Positions 17,191 to 26,686 of a stretch of DNA of 39,884 bases are shown piece by piece. Position numbers and translations under genes: made by a program. The number at the start of each line of letters is the position of its first letter. The stretch's first letter is position 1. Origin of the DNA: a virus. A model generated the notes under the pieces. That model searched no databases and was not told where the DNA came from. It saw only the letters and a program-made list of their open reading frames with translations. Location of the stretch: positions 1 to 39,884 of IMG/VR virus record IMGVR_UViG_3300027881_000036; one strand, 5' to 3'.

Positions 17191-18681
17191 ATGGCAGTAA
17201 ATGCAACACCAACATACGATTTACAACCTTCTGCGCAACAGGTTCCGACCGAGCAGAATTACATGAATAACTTTGATTTCTTGAATCAGTATCTACCCGA
17301 TACTTATGAAAAAGAATTTGAAAGATATGGTAATCGTAGCGTAGCTTCCTTCCTTAGAATGGTAGGAGCTGAAATGCCTTCAAACTCTGACCTTATAAAA
17401 TGGGCAGAACAAGGAAGGTTACATGTAAAGTATGCAAGATGTACATCTGGAGCAGCAGCGGCATCACTAACGGCAGTATGGACAGTACCAGGAATTGGCT
17501 TAGCGCCAGGAGCTGGAGCTAACGATCCTGCAAACTATAACCCACAATTAAATGCGAACTCAGGAACATTGTCAGCTATTAGAGTTGGACAAACAGTTAT
17601 GATTTCGGATAACACTGCGGGTTCTACGCTTTCTAATAAAGCGATAGTAACGGTAGCGCCAACATCAGCAGCACCAAATGTTTTCACAGTAGCTTACTAT
17701 GAAACTGGCGGACAAACGATGGCAGCAGCAGTATCTTGTGATATATTTATTTATGGATCAGAATTTAACAAAGGAACAAACGGAATGGTTGGTTCTCTTG
17801 ATTCTGATGACATATTCTTTGATAACAAACCAATTATTATTAAAGATAAATACTCTGTATCTGGTTCTGATATGGCTCAAATTGGATGGGTCGAAGTAAC
17901 AGGTGAAGACGGAGTAAATGGATACCTATGGTATTTAAAGTCTGAACATGACACAAGACTAAGATTTGAAGACCACATGGAAACAGCAATGATAGAAGCA
18001 GTTCCTGCAGGAGCAGGTTCTGGAGCTGGTGACTTTTTACAAGGCACTGGTGCAGGTCTATCTGCAGCTGATCTAAATGGTTCTGATGGAATCTTTTTTG
18101 TAGTTGGAAATAGAGGTAATGTTTGGGGTGCTGGAAACCCTGTAACTTTAGCTCAGTTTGACAGTGTTATTCAAAGACTGGATAAGCAAGGCGCTATTGA
18201 AGAAAACGTGATTTTCGTTAATAGACAATTTTCATTTGATATAGATGATATGTTAGCTGCACAAAACTCTTATGGAGCGGGTGGCACATCATATGGTTTA
18301 TTTGATAATGATGAAGAAATGGCCTTAAATCTTGGTTTCTCAGGATTTAGAAGAGGTTATGATTTCTATAAAACTGATTGGAAATATCTAAACGATCCTA
18401 CTATGAGAGGTGGTTTAGTAGCTGGTAAAGTCAACGGACTATTAGTTCCTGCTGGCTCTACTTCAGTATACGATCAGATTCTTGGCAAAAATGCTAAGAG
18501 ACCGTTCTTACACGTGAGATATAGAGCTTCTGAGACAGAAGACAGACGTTATAAAACTTGGATTACTGGTTCTGCTGGTGGTGCAAGAACATCTGATCTG
18601 GATGCAATGGAGGTTAATTTCTTAACTGAGAGAGCAGTTTGTACTTTAGGTGCAAATAACTTCTTCTTATTCCAAGACTAA
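17191..18681 (+). CDS. Major capsid protein (HK97-fold, crAss-like type)
   Basis: The 496-residue protein sits after the scaffold and before a strong terminator, as a highly expressed capsid gene would. The N-terminus has YLPDTYEKEFERYGNRSVA and VGAEMPSNSD, and the C-terminal half has KQGAIEENVIFVNRQ, NSYGAGGTSYG and YRASETEDRRYKTWI. I associate these with major capsid proteins of crAss-like and related marine Bacteroidetes podoviruses. Residues about 90-200 form an Ala/Gly/Thr-rich beta insertion (VGQTVMISDN, IFIYGSEFNKGT), probably a surface insertion domain. The start context is TTATTATGGCA, with no Shine-Dalgarno sequence. The HK97 fold is inferred from family, not read directly. Confidence 0.85.
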   Translation: MAVNATPTYDLQPSAQQVPTEQNYMNNFDFLNQYLPDTYEKEFERYGNRSVASFLRMVGAEMPSNSDLIKWAEQGRLHVKYARCTSGAAAASLTAVWTVPGIGLAPGAGANDPANYNPQLNANSGTLSAIRVGQTVMISDNTAGSTLSNKAIVTVAPTSAAPNVFTVAYYETGGQTMAAAVSCDIFIYGSEFNKGTNGMVGSLDSDDIFFDNKPIIIKDKYSVSGSDMAQIGWVEVTGEDGVNGYLWYLKSEHDTRLRFEDHMETAMIEAVPAGAGSGAGDFLQGTGAGLSAADLNGSDGIFFVVGNRGNVWGAGNPVTLAQFDSVIQRLDKQGAIEENVIFVNRQFSFDIDDMLAAQNSYGAGGTSYGLFDNDEEMALNLGFSGFRRGYDFYKTDWKYLNDPTMRGGLVAGKVNGLLVPAGSTSVYDQILGKNAKRPFLHVRYRASETEDRRYKTWITGSAGGARTSDLDAMEVNFLTERAVCTLGANNFFLFQD

Positions 18682-18693
18682 TAAGAAGTGTAT

Positions 18694-18734
18694 AATATGT
18701 GAGGGGAGGGTTTCCTCCCCCCTCATATTTTTTT
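18694..18734 (+). terminator. Strong intrinsic terminator after the capsid gene
   Basis: A hairpin with left arm ending GGGGAGG (to 18709), loop GTTT and right arm CCTCCCC (from 18714) extends outward through two mismatches to 18694/18729. A run of seven T follows to 18734. This is a G+C-rich stem in an AT-rich genome, as expected behind a highly expressed gene. Confidence 0.9.
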
Positions 18735-18756
18735 AATCTAATTTAATTTAAATAAA

Positions 18757-19515
18757 ATGAAAAAAATAAAAGAAAAGTACGTTGAAAAAGCGTACAAGTT
18801 AACAGGAGCTAAGACTCCTTTAGCATATATGTTGGCATCTCGCCACTCAAACCGATTTCCCTTATTATATTTTGATGAAGACACAGGAGTAAACAGACCT
18901 CTTAGGTATGCTCGAAATCAAAAATCTCCTTTTGAAGATGAACAGGATGGAAATGCGGTGTTAGAACCTATTGTTTTTGAAGACGGCATGTTGGTTGTAA
19001 ATAAACAAAACCAAGCACTACAAGAATTTTTATATTATCATCCTCAGCGAGATAAAGTGTTTGAGGAGATAAATAGAGAGAAAGATGCTTCTCATGAGTT
19101 AGAATTTGTAGAAATGGGCTTAGACGCTCAAATACAAGCTAAAAACTTAAAAGGAGAAATGCTTCTTACAGTTTGTAGAGTGTTAATGGGGGCTTCGGTA
19201 GATAGAATGTCTATAGCTGAATTAAGAAGAGATATTTTAATTTATGCTAAACAAAATCCAACGGATTTTTTAGCCGTTCTTAATGATCCTATGTTAGAAC
19301 TTCAAAATGATGTAGTACAGTTTTTTAATAAAAGCTGGTTAGTGTTAAAAAATTCAGGTAAAGACGTATATTATAATTTACCTAAGAATAAAACTAAAAT
19401 GCTAACTGTTCCTTTTGGTGAGGATCATTACTATATTGTTTCATCTTATTTTCAAGATGATGATGGAGTGGAGACTTATAAGCTATTAAAAAAACGCTTA
19501 AAAAATAAGAAATAA
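18757..19515 (+). CDS. Conserved hypothetical protein between capsid and connectors
   Basis: This 252-residue protein has no function I can name. The N-terminus has FPLLYFDEDTGVNRPLRY and SPFEDEQDG, then EPIVFEDGMLVVNKQNQ, a helical middle (about 110-205) and a C-terminal beta segment (LTVPFGEDHYYIVSSYF). Related proteins occur, as far as I recall, in environmental phage contigs beside capsid genes, so it is probably a head or neck component. It follows the capsid terminator with no recognisable promoter, so it may rely on read-through. Its start lies in an A-rich leader. The end is very Lys-rich. Confidence 0.8.
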   Translation: MKKIKEKYVEKAYKLTGAKTPLAYMLASRHSNRFPLLYFDEDTGVNRPLRYARNQKSPFEDEQDGNAVLEPIVFEDGMLVVNKQNQALQEFLYYHPQRDKVFEEINREKDASHELEFVEMGLDAQIQAKNLKGEMLLTVCRVLMGASVDRMSIAELRRDILIYAKQNPTDFLAVLNDPMLELQNDVVQFFNKSWLVLKNSGKDVYYNLPKNKTKMLTVPFGEDHYYIVSSYFQDDDGVETYKLLKKRLKNKK

Positions 19516-19521
19516 GATTAG

Positions 19522-19529
19522 TATCTTTG
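19522..19529 (+). promoter_or_regulatory. Bacteroidetes-type promoter (TATCTTTG)
   Basis: The box is TATCTTTG in the 47-bp gap after the 252-aa gene, 33 bp before the next ATG. It matches TAnnTTTG exactly. The upstream T-run seen at three other sites is absent (GATTAG instead). It appears to serve a single gene that has its own terminator at 19915. Confidence 0.6.
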
Positions 19530-19562
19530 TATTATTGTTTAACCCCATAAAATTTTTTAACT

Positions 19563-19892
19563 ATGGTAAAATATCTTAAAATCAGTTTAAGTGATGCTTA
19601 TCACTTGATTCCTATTAATAATATTTTAGGAGTCGAAGTAGGTGCAAACACAAAAGTCAACATCCTTTCTAATGTGACAGGACACACAGCTACAGGCGCT
19701 TCTGAAGTTTTAGGTTATGAAATCACTGCTACTACAGCAAGTGATGCAGCTAAAACTAAAGAGCAACTGAACAGTATTGTGGCGGCTATTGAAAATGCTA
19801 TGGCAACCAGTTGGACGAGTTCAACTTATCTACTTGAGCCTAAATACGCTATTACAGCGGTAGGTCAGATTGAAGTAGAGTGGTCTGCATAA
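19563..19892 (+). CDS. Small, separately transcribed probable virion protein
   Basis: The 109-residue protein begins MVKYLKISLSDAYHLIPI and alternates beta strands with Thr/Ala-rich loops, then a helix (KEQLNSIVAAIENAMATSW) and final strands. The pattern fits a small, many-copy virion protein such as a head decoration or minor capsid component. It has its own promoter-like box (19522) and its own terminator (19915-19949), which separates its dosage from its neighbours; that is typical of an abundant product. Family assignment is uncertain and no enzyme motif is visible. Confidence 0.75.
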   Translation: MVKYLKISLSDAYHLIPINNILGVEVGANTKVNILSNVTGHTATGASEVLGYEITATTASDAAKTKEQLNSIVAAIENAMATSWTSSTYLLEPKYAITAVGQIEVEWSA

Positions 19893-19914
19893 GATTACTT
19901 AACAGCAAATTAAG

Positions 19915-19949
19915 AAGAGGTTTAAAACAATTAAGCCTCTTTTTTTTTT
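19915..19949 (+). terminator. Intrinsic terminator fused to the next promoter
   Basis: An 11-bp stem (AAGAGGTTTAA paired with TTAAGCCTCTT, one G-U pair) with loop AACAA is followed by about ten T. The T-run leads directly into the promoter box at 19952. Confidence 0.9.
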
Positions 19950-19951
19950 AT

Positions 19952-19959
19952 TATCTTTG
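19952..19959 (+). promoter_or_regulatory. Bacteroidetes-type promoter (TATCTTTG) for the connector/tail genes
   Basis: The box lies 15 bp before the ATG at 19975 and is preceded by TTTTTTTAT, which is shared with the terminator. The predicted transcript start leaves a leader of only about ten bases. No -33 box is possible outside the terminator stem. Confidence 0.65.
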
Positions 19960-19974
19960 TTTAAAAGATAATCC

Positions 19975-20943
19975 ATGATAGACTCGGTAAGAAAAACTGT
20001 TCAAGCAGTAGCTAATAAAAATAATTATGGCTACATATCTCCGCAAGATTTCAATCTGTATTGCTTACAAGCACAGATGGATATATTTGAAGATTATTTC
20101 TATCAATATAATGGGTGGATAAATAAAGAAAACGCAAGAACAGCAGGCACAGGATATGCAAATGTTGTTAAAGGTTTAGAAGAGGTAATAGAGATGTTTT
20201 CTGCTGAAGTTTATTTAGCACAACCTACCGCTAATGTCAACAATAATTACACATTACCAGCTGATTATTATTTGATCAACAAAGTTTATTATTATCCTAC
20301 CCTTAAAGTTAGCGGAACAACAACAGGGGTTAATGGTTATGAATTAATTGATGCTGCCCAAACTTTTACTACTTCAGTCGTTGTAGGAGATTTAATTACT
20401 AATACGACAGATAGTACTTCTGCATATATTACAGCTATAACAAATGACACCACTTTAGTTATTAGTGAAAATATTATGGTTGCTGCAGAAGCTTATAGTA
20501 TATATGATAAAAATAATATTACTGAAGTCGAAAAAGTAAATCAAAACAAAATATATAAATTAACCAGCTCAAACATTACTGCTCCATCTATAACTTATCC
20601 CGCGTATGTATTAGGAGGAGCCAGTTCAAACATTACTGGGGCAAATAGTAATACAGGAAATACCATAACAGTTTATCCAAGCACTATAATACAGGGTGGA
20701 GCAATACAATCTCAATACATTAGGTATCCTTTAGAGCCTAAATGGACGTATTTATCAACTACTGGTAATGATCCAGTATTTAATGAAGGGGCTGCTGACT
20801 ATCAAGATTTTGAACTACCTAATTCCGATGAACCAGGATTAGTAGCTAAAATTTGTCAATATATAGGAATTGAAATTAGAGAAAGAGATGTCTATGATTT
20901 TGGACAAAAAGAAATAGTTGAAGATAACCAAATACAAACATAA
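19975..20943 (+). CDS. Probable connector/neck structural protein
   Basis: The 322 residues begin with a helical segment (MIDSVRKTVQAVANKNNYGY, QDFNLYCLQAQMDIFEDYF). Residues about 119-178 form an inserted small beta domain (ELIDAAQTFTTSVVVGDLI ... YSIYDK) of a kind that recurs in phage structural proteins. The C-terminal part contains ITVYPSTI and a helical end (PGLVAKICQYIGIEIRERD). It starts the transcript that also encodes the connector-like and tail-hub genes, so a head-tail joining role is likely. The family name is not certain. Confidence 0.75.
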   Translation: MIDSVRKTVQAVANKNNYGYISPQDFNLYCLQAQMDIFEDYFYQYNGWINKENARTAGTGYANVVKGLEEVIEMFSAEVYLAQPTANVNNNYTLPADYYLINKVYYYPTLKVSGTTTGVNGYELIDAAQTFTTSVVVGDLITNTTDSTSAYITAITNDTTLVISENIMVAAEAYSIYDKNNITEVEKVNQNKIYKLTSSNITAPSITYPAYVLGGASSNITGANSNTGNTITVYPSTIIQGGAIQSQYIRYPLEPKWTYLSTTGNDPVFNEGAADYQDFELPNSDEPGLVAKICQYIGIEIRERDVYDFGQKEIVEDNQIQT

Positions 20944-20945
20944 AA

Positions 20946-21866
20946 ATGGCATACATAAATCAATACGAATATTATACTAATTCAGAGATAGCTCCTACGG
21001 ATTCAAATTGGGGGTCGTATCAATATGTGTCTTTAAAAGATATAGTCAATAATTTTATGTTGATGTATCAAGGAAACCACGAATTAATAAATAATATAAA
21101 TCGTTATCAGGTCTTATTTCATGCTAAAAGAGGTATACAAGAGTTGAATTACGATGCAATGAAAGAAATTAAAATTCTTCAGTTAGATCTCGATAGTTCT
21201 TTGCGTTTTATATTACCAAGCGATTATGTTAATTGGGTAAGAATATCACAGTTTAAAAATGGGCTTCTCTATCCTTTAACTGAAAACATTCAAACCAGCT
21301 GGAGTAAAGCTTACTTACAAGACAATGAGGCTAATGTATTGTTTGATCAAAACGGAAATGCTTTAAGTCCAGAATTTTCTGAAGTAGATTTAGAGCGTAT
21401 GTCTGGGGGAAAAACAATATACTTAAATGAAGGAAGTATTTTTAATAACGAAGAAGGATGGTGTGTGGATGGTATATGGTATTTTGCCTATTCTGTTGGA
21501 GCAAGATTTGGTTTAAATACAGAAACAGCAAATGCTAATCCTACTTTTACTATAGACAAAAAAGCAGGCGTTATTAATTTTAGTTCAACTGGAGGAACTG
21601 GCTCTATTGTTCTTGAATACATTTCTGATGGAATGGAAAACGGTAATGATGCTGAGGTTAGTGTTAATAAATTATTTGAAGAATATATTTATGCTTATAT
21701 TAAATATACTATTTTGAATGGTAGATTAGGTGTTCAAGAATATGTGGTAAGACGCGCAAGACAAGACAAGTCTTCATTATTGCGTAATGCTAAATTAAGA
21801 TTAAGTAATATACATCCTGGTCGACTTTTAATGAATTTAAGAGGCCAGAATAAATGGATAAAATAA
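20946..21866 (+). CDS. Head-tail connector / tail adaptor (T7 gp11- or P22 gp4-like role)
   Basis: The 306-residue protein has an N-terminal helical part (DIVNNFMLMYQGNHELINN, VLFHAKRGIQELNYDAMKE), a strand-rich middle (LRFILPSDYVNWVRI) and a helical C-terminus (EYIYAYIKYTILNGRLGVQ, RNAKLRLSNIHPGRLLMNL). I associate this pattern with an adaptor protein of environmental and crAss-like podoviruses that sits under the portal. It starts 2 bp after its upstream neighbour and is followed 1 bp later by the tail-hub gene, so the three are made together. A T7 gp11-like position is an inference. Confidence 0.75.
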   Translation: MAYINQYEYYTNSEIAPTDSNWGSYQYVSLKDIVNNFMLMYQGNHELINNINRYQVLFHAKRGIQELNYDAMKEIKILQLDLDSSLRFILPSDYVNWVRISQFKNGLLYPLTENIQTSWSKAYLQDNEANVLFDQNGNALSPEFSEVDLERMSGGKTIYLNEGSIFNNEEGWCVDGIWYFAYSVGARFGLNTETANANPTFTIDKKAGVINFSSTGGTGSIVLEYISDGMENGNDAEVSVNKLFEEYIYAYIKYTILNGRLGVQEYVVRRARQDKSSLLRNAKLRLSNIHPGRLLMNLRGQNKWIK

Positions 21867-21867
21867 T

Positions 21868-24800
21868 ATGGCGATAACTACTACTAATTTTATTTTAGGA
21901 CGGATGAATAAATCCGTTGACGAAAGACTTCTTCCTAAAGGAGAATACATGGATGCCATGAATGTTCGTTTAGGTGCTACTGAAACCACTGAAATGGGGG
22001 CGGTAGAAAATTCTAAAGGCAACGATCAGCTAACTACTTTACAATTTAGAGGATCAAATCTTAGTGCTAATGCTACATGTATTGGTGCGTATGATGATGG
22101 TGCAAACGAAACAATGTACTGGTTTGTTCATGACCCTGTTAATCCTGCTGTTGGAAAAATAGTAGATTTAATTGTTTCTTATAACACTAATACAGCAACT
22201 CTACGTTACCATGTTATTACTTTGTTTACATTAAATTTTGATCCTGAATATTTAATTACAGGAGTAAATAAAATAGAAGACTTATTATTTTGGACAGATG
22301 ATAAAAACCCTCCACGTAGAATTAATGTAAATTCTGCTTATTTAGAACCTACTGATCCAGGAAATGTAGATCAAACTGTTCCTGAAGATTTAAATGTTAT
22401 TGTAAAACCCCCTGGATACGAGGATGTTGTGGGGGGAAGTGTACCACTACCTGCTCCTACTTTTGAATTAGCTTCTGTTCCTGGTGGAGAAAATTATATA
22501 GAAAATAAATTCGTATCCTTTGCATACAGATATAGATATGCAAATAATGAGTATAGTGCTACATCGTTATTTACTAATCCCGCATTTCAGCCCAGTGCTT
22601 TTAATTTCTCAGTTAGGGAATATAATAATGAAGGGATGCAAAACAAATATAATGCAGTAAATGTTACATTTAGCACGGGAAGTAAGCGTGTAGAAGAAAT
22701 AGATTTATTGTATAAAGATTCTAATACTGCAAGTATATATGTAATTGAAAATTTCAAAAAAGCTGATTATGGATGGGCAAATAATTCCACTCAGACCTAT
22801 ACCTTTACTAATAGTAAAATTTATTCTGTTTTAGGAAGTGATGAATTATTAAGATTATATGATAATGTTCCTCATGTAGCGAAAGCTCAAACGATGATGG
22901 GCAATCGTTTAATGTATGGAAATTATACTGATGGGTTTAATATAACCAATGTAAATGATCAGAGAATTGCTGTGGATTTTAATACTGCATTAACTACAAA
23001 ATATATAGCATTTTTAGAATTAACAACTCCTACATTAAGTAATGGCACTTCTTATACTATTGATCCCAATAATACAATAGCTGCTACTAATAGCGTTATA
23101 AATTTTGATTTAACTGAAATTGCAGATAAATTAAAAAAAGGATCTTCCCTTACTTTAGATTTTGAATTTGAGCATATGACATTAAGCGGCACAACTGCGC
23201 AAAGTTGTTATATAGATAATGTAGACTTTAAAACTGCTAATTTTGAACTTCAGATATTTATAACCTTAGAATCTGATTTTAATTCTGTATTAGATTTTGC
23301 TAATAGCTCACAGTTTGCTTCTGCTATAGGGACTATATTAAACACAAATTTTAATCCTATTGCTACTGCGGCAGATGGAACATCTTTAACAGATAAATTT
23401 AATGCTTCTCTTGTTCCTCCTGCTATTACCTGTACTTTTACTAAAACTAATAGTAGTATTACGGATGCTACTGCTCAACAAGGATTTACAATAAGTGCTG
23501 CAGGCAATATTATTTCTATTCAAACTATTGCAATGAAATATAGTAGTGTGACTGGCCCAACAGATATGTATGAGTATTTTAGATTTGGTGCTGGTGAAGC
23601 AATTTTTAGTACTGATGCTGATGTATCTTCTCTGCATAGTAATAGAGATTTTGAAACAGGAATAGTTTATTTAGATGAATACGCCAGAGCCTCTCAAGTA
23701 TTGGTGTCAGAGTATAACACTATTTATGTTCCTCCAGCAAATAGCACTACTCAAAATCGTATTAAAGCCACCATACAAAGTTATGCCCCCTCTTGGGCAA
23801 AGAAATATAAATTTGTAGTAAAACCAAGTAAGGGAGGATATGAGACTATTTTTTGTAATTTCTATTATGTACGCCCTTCCGATAATATGACCTTTTTTAA
23901 ATTAGAAGGAGACAATCAAAATAAAGTAAAGACAGGAGATAGATTGATAGTTAAAACTGATGTAGCAGGCCCATTACCTAATTTAGTAAGAACTACTGTT
24001 TTAGGAGTTGGTGCGGAAGCGCGAGATTTTTTAACAGATGCTGAGGAAGTAGGTTTAGATGAAAAGCAATTAGCTGGATTATATATGCAAGTAAAGGTGG
24101 CTAATTTTAGTATTGAAATAGCTGAGGATTCTGTAATAGATCATGGAGAATATACTTATAGCTCAAGGACGCGCCAAGAATGTCAGCCTAATGTAAGTTA
24201 TCCTGCTGTAACATGGACATGCGATACTACTGGAGGAGGTACAGCCACTACTCCTGTGGTTTATGATGTACCATCAGGCTCTATTATTGATATAAAAGTT
24301 AGAATAAGCAGAAATGAAAGAGGCAAAAAATGTGATGGATATGACTGGGAATGGAATCAAAGCTTTACCGCTCAAGCTGATTATACAAATCTTAGAGATT
24401 GGTGGGTAAGCGATAATATTAATCCTGCTTTAGCTTCTCCTGGAGCTTTAGACGGCGGTGATTGGCAAGGTGTTTATGATGATACAATATATCAATCTAC
24501 ATCTGCATTTTCTGGAGGTTGTTCTACACCAGGAAATCAAAAAGCGGGAAACATGGTATGTAGTGCTTGTACTTCAGCTTCCTGCGCGATATTTGCATGG
24601 GTTGCTGATGATCCTGCCGATCTTACTCAACCTTTTTATTTAGGTATAAAAACCAATAGAAAAGGATGTAGAAATCCTAATGGAAGAAAGGTAAGAATAT
24701 CAGCAGAAATCGTAGTAACTCGTGCAGCACAAATGGTTGTTTTTGAGACAGAGCCAGCAGATGCTAATTCAGAATTGTATTATGATGCTTCAGAGGCTTT

Positions 24801-26676
24801 AGATGTAACTTATAATCCAGGTACAGGCAGCGGATTTCATCAAGCTGCAGGGGGAGCTGACGATCAAAACCAAACCGCATCAGTTCCAGCAGTGGTTGTA
24901 TTGCCATTTATGGATTGTTATACGTTTTCTAATGGAGTAGAGAGTTATAAAATAAATGACAGGTTAGCAGGAAAATCTGTAGTAATGGGACAACGAACCT
25001 TATCTGTTTCTGATGATGAAGCTACGGAGATGGATAGATTTGCAGATATAACATATAGTGGAGTATATAGTAGTAATGCAGGAGTAAATAATCTTAATGA
25101 ATTTAATTTAGGGTTAGCTAATTGGAAAGAATTAGAAAATAGCTTTGGTCAAATACAATTATTGCATGCTCGTGAAACCGATATATTAGCAATACAAGAA
25201 GATAAAGTGAGTTATGTATTAGCTTCTAAAAATTTAATTAGTGATGCCGCAGGAGGGGGAACAATAACTACATCACCTACTATATTAGGAACTCAAATTG
25301 CACGTATAGAAGAATATGGAATAAGTTATAATCCTGAAAGTTTTGCGGCCTATGGAAAAAACTTCTATTTTACAGACACTAAAAGATTAGCGGTAATAAA
25401 GTTAACTGGAGGTGGACAAAATGAAACATTAGAGATTATCTCTGATACAGGGATGAGAAGCTGGTTTAGAGATCAATATATAACCCAACAAAATACACAG
25501 AAATTAGGAGGTTATGATCCATATATGGATGAATATGTGTTAGGAACAAACGATATTAGCGTTCCTGTTCCTCCTGTTATTTTACAGTGTGGTGTAAGTA
25601 TAACTCAAGCATCTTGCACGGACACAAAATCATTTACTATTGAGGTAGGTTCTACTATTGGAGATGCCACTGTAAACTATACCATTTCAGGAGGAAATGC
25701 TATTATTAATGCAACTTGGAACGCTATTGCAACATCTTCGGGAGTAGTAACTGGAAGTGGTAGTTTTACTTGGAGTAAGACAGCTCAGACTCCAACTACT
25801 GCAACTATCACCGTATACCCACAAGGTGGTGCTTCCATAAATTATGACATAACTCCTGATTGTATTGACGAGGTTACAATTACTGTAATAAAATGTGTAA
25901 TCAATTCAGGAAGTGATAGCGGTGACACGATTCATGCAGAATATCAATGGAGTGATTCCACAGCTATTAGCCCTACTGATTCAAGTTCAGCACAATTTGG
26001 AAGTGATTCTACTATTTTTAGTTTATATGAATCACAAACAGGAATTAGATCACAAGGTGTATTTCCTTATAATGGTGCTAATTTAAAAATGACTTCTAAT
26101 AAAATTAATTATGATAATTATGATTGGGCATATCCAAATGATAATTTTAGATTTTTATCTTCTAATACCTTATACCAAAATAATGCAGCAAATGTGTCTA
26201 CTCTTTTAGGATTAGCCAGTACTATTCCTGATGCTATGGTAACTAATCCTGCAGCAGGACAATTTACAGCTACAGTAACTACAGCCACTACTCCTGCATT
26301 TACTTTACCAACAAATAATCAATACTTATATTTGATATATGATTATAGAACAACGTCCGCTTCTCAATTATGTTATAATTCCACATTAACTGGAGCGTGT
26401 TGTGAGTGTACTTGGACGTGTACGAGCTTTAGCTGTAGCCAACAAAGATCTACTTCTGCAAGTGCTTGTCAACAAACACTAACAGAAACCTATTATCATA
26501 ATGGATCTGCAGCATTACCTGCGGTTTATGATTTGGTATATAGTAATAGTGATTGTGCGGGTACTAATGTAAAAACTAATGTTGTATATTTAAGTGCAGG
26601 TTATTATAAAATGAGTGCAACTCAATATATGAGAGTAAATAGTTATGGTGTGGTAATTGAAATAAACACCTGTTAA
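21868..26676 (+). CDS. Large tail-hub/ring protein (P22 gp10- or T7 gp12-like role)
   Basis: The 1602-residue protein starts with FILGRMNKSVDERLLPKGE and DAMNVRLG, a beta-propeller-like signature of tail hub or stabiliser proteins in environmental podoviruses. Further marks are LLFWTDDKNPPRRINVN (about 140-157) and GYDPYMDEYVLGTN (about 1212-1225). Family proteins normally continue into a GW-(P/V)SF domain; here that domain is a separate gene at 28038. Instead the C-terminus (from about 1230) has Ig-like Thr/Ser-rich sequence and a Cys-rich segment (Cys1511, 1512, 1514, 1518, 1523, 1534), then a Cys-bounded module with VYDLVYSN, LSAGYYKMS and RVNSYGVVIEI, ending at Cys1602. It probably forms the tail hub, with an exposed C-terminus. 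Confidence 0.8.
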   Translation: MAITTTNFILGRMNKSVDERLLPKGEYMDAMNVRLGATETTEMGAVENSKGNDQLTTLQFRGSNLSANATCIGAYDDGANETMYWFVHDPVNPAVGKIVDLIVSYNTNTATLRYHVITLFTLNFDPEYLITGVNKIEDLLFWTDDKNPPRRINVNSAYLEPTDPGNVDQTVPEDLNVIVKPPGYEDVVGGSVPLPAPTFELASVPGGENYIENKFVSFAYRYRYANNEYSATSLFTNPAFQPSAFNFSVREYNNEGMQNKYNAVNVTFSTGSKRVEEIDLLYKDSNTASIYVIENFKKADYGWANNSTQTYTFTNSKIYSVLGSDELLRLYDNVPHVAKAQTMMGNRLMYGNYTDGFNITNVNDQRIAVDFNTALTTKYIAFLELTTPTLSNGTSYTIDPNNTIAATNSVINFDLTEIADKLKKGSSLTLDFEFEHMTLSGTTAQSCYIDNVDFKTANFELQIFITLESDFNSVLDFANSSQFASAIGTILNTNFNPIATAADGTSLTDKFNASLVPPAITCTFTKTNSSITDATAQQGFTISAAGNIISIQTIAMKYSSVTGPTDMYEYFRFGAGEAIFSTDADVSSLHSNRDFETGIVYLDEYARASQVLVSEYNTIYVPPANSTTQNRIKATIQSYAPSWAKKYKFVVKPSKGGYETIFCNFYYVRPSDNMTFFKLEGDNQNKVKTGDRLIVKTDVAGPLPNLVRTTVLGVGAEARDFLTDAEEVGLDEKQLAGLYMQVKVANFSIEIAEDSVIDHGEYTYSSRTRQECQPNVSYPAVTWTCDTTGGGTATTPVVYDVPSGSIIDIKVRISRNERGKKCDGYDWEWNQSFTAQADYTNLRDWWVSDNINPALASPGALDGGDWQGVYDDTIYQSTSAFSGGCSTPGNQKAGNMVCSACTSASCAIFAWVADDPADLTQPFYLGIKTNRKGCRNPNGRKVRISAEIVVTRAAQMVVFETEPADANSELYYDASEALDVTYNPGTGSGFHQAAGGADDQNQTASVPAVVVLPFMDCYTFSNGVESYKINDRLAGKSVVMGQRTLSVSDDEATEMDRFADITYSGVYSSNAGVNNLNEFNLGLANWKELENSFGQIQLLHARETDILAIQEDKVSYVLASKNLISDAAGGGTITTSPTILGTQIARIEEYGISYNPESFAAYGKNFYFTDTKRLAVIKLTGGGQNETLEIISDTGMRSWFRDQYITQQNTQKLGGYDPYMDEYVLGTNDISVPVPPVILQCGVSITQASCTDTKSFTIEVGSTIGDATVNYTISGGNAIINATWNAIATSSGVVTGSGSFTWSKTAQTPTTATITVYPQGGASINYDITPDCIDEVTITVIKCVINSGSDSGDTIHAEYQWSDSTAISPTDSSSAQFGSDSTIFSLYESQTGIRSQGVFPYNGANLKMTSNKINYDNYDWAYPNDNFRFLSSNTLYQNNAANVSTLLGLASTIPDAMVTNPAAGQFTATVTTATTPAFTLPTNNQYLYLIYDYRTTSASQLCYNSTLTGACCECTWTCTSFSCSQQRSTSASACQQTLTETYYHNGSAALPAVYDLVYSNSDCAGTNVKTNVVYLSAGYYKMSATQYMRVNSYGVVIEINTC

Positions 26677-26686
26677 ATAAAAAATT

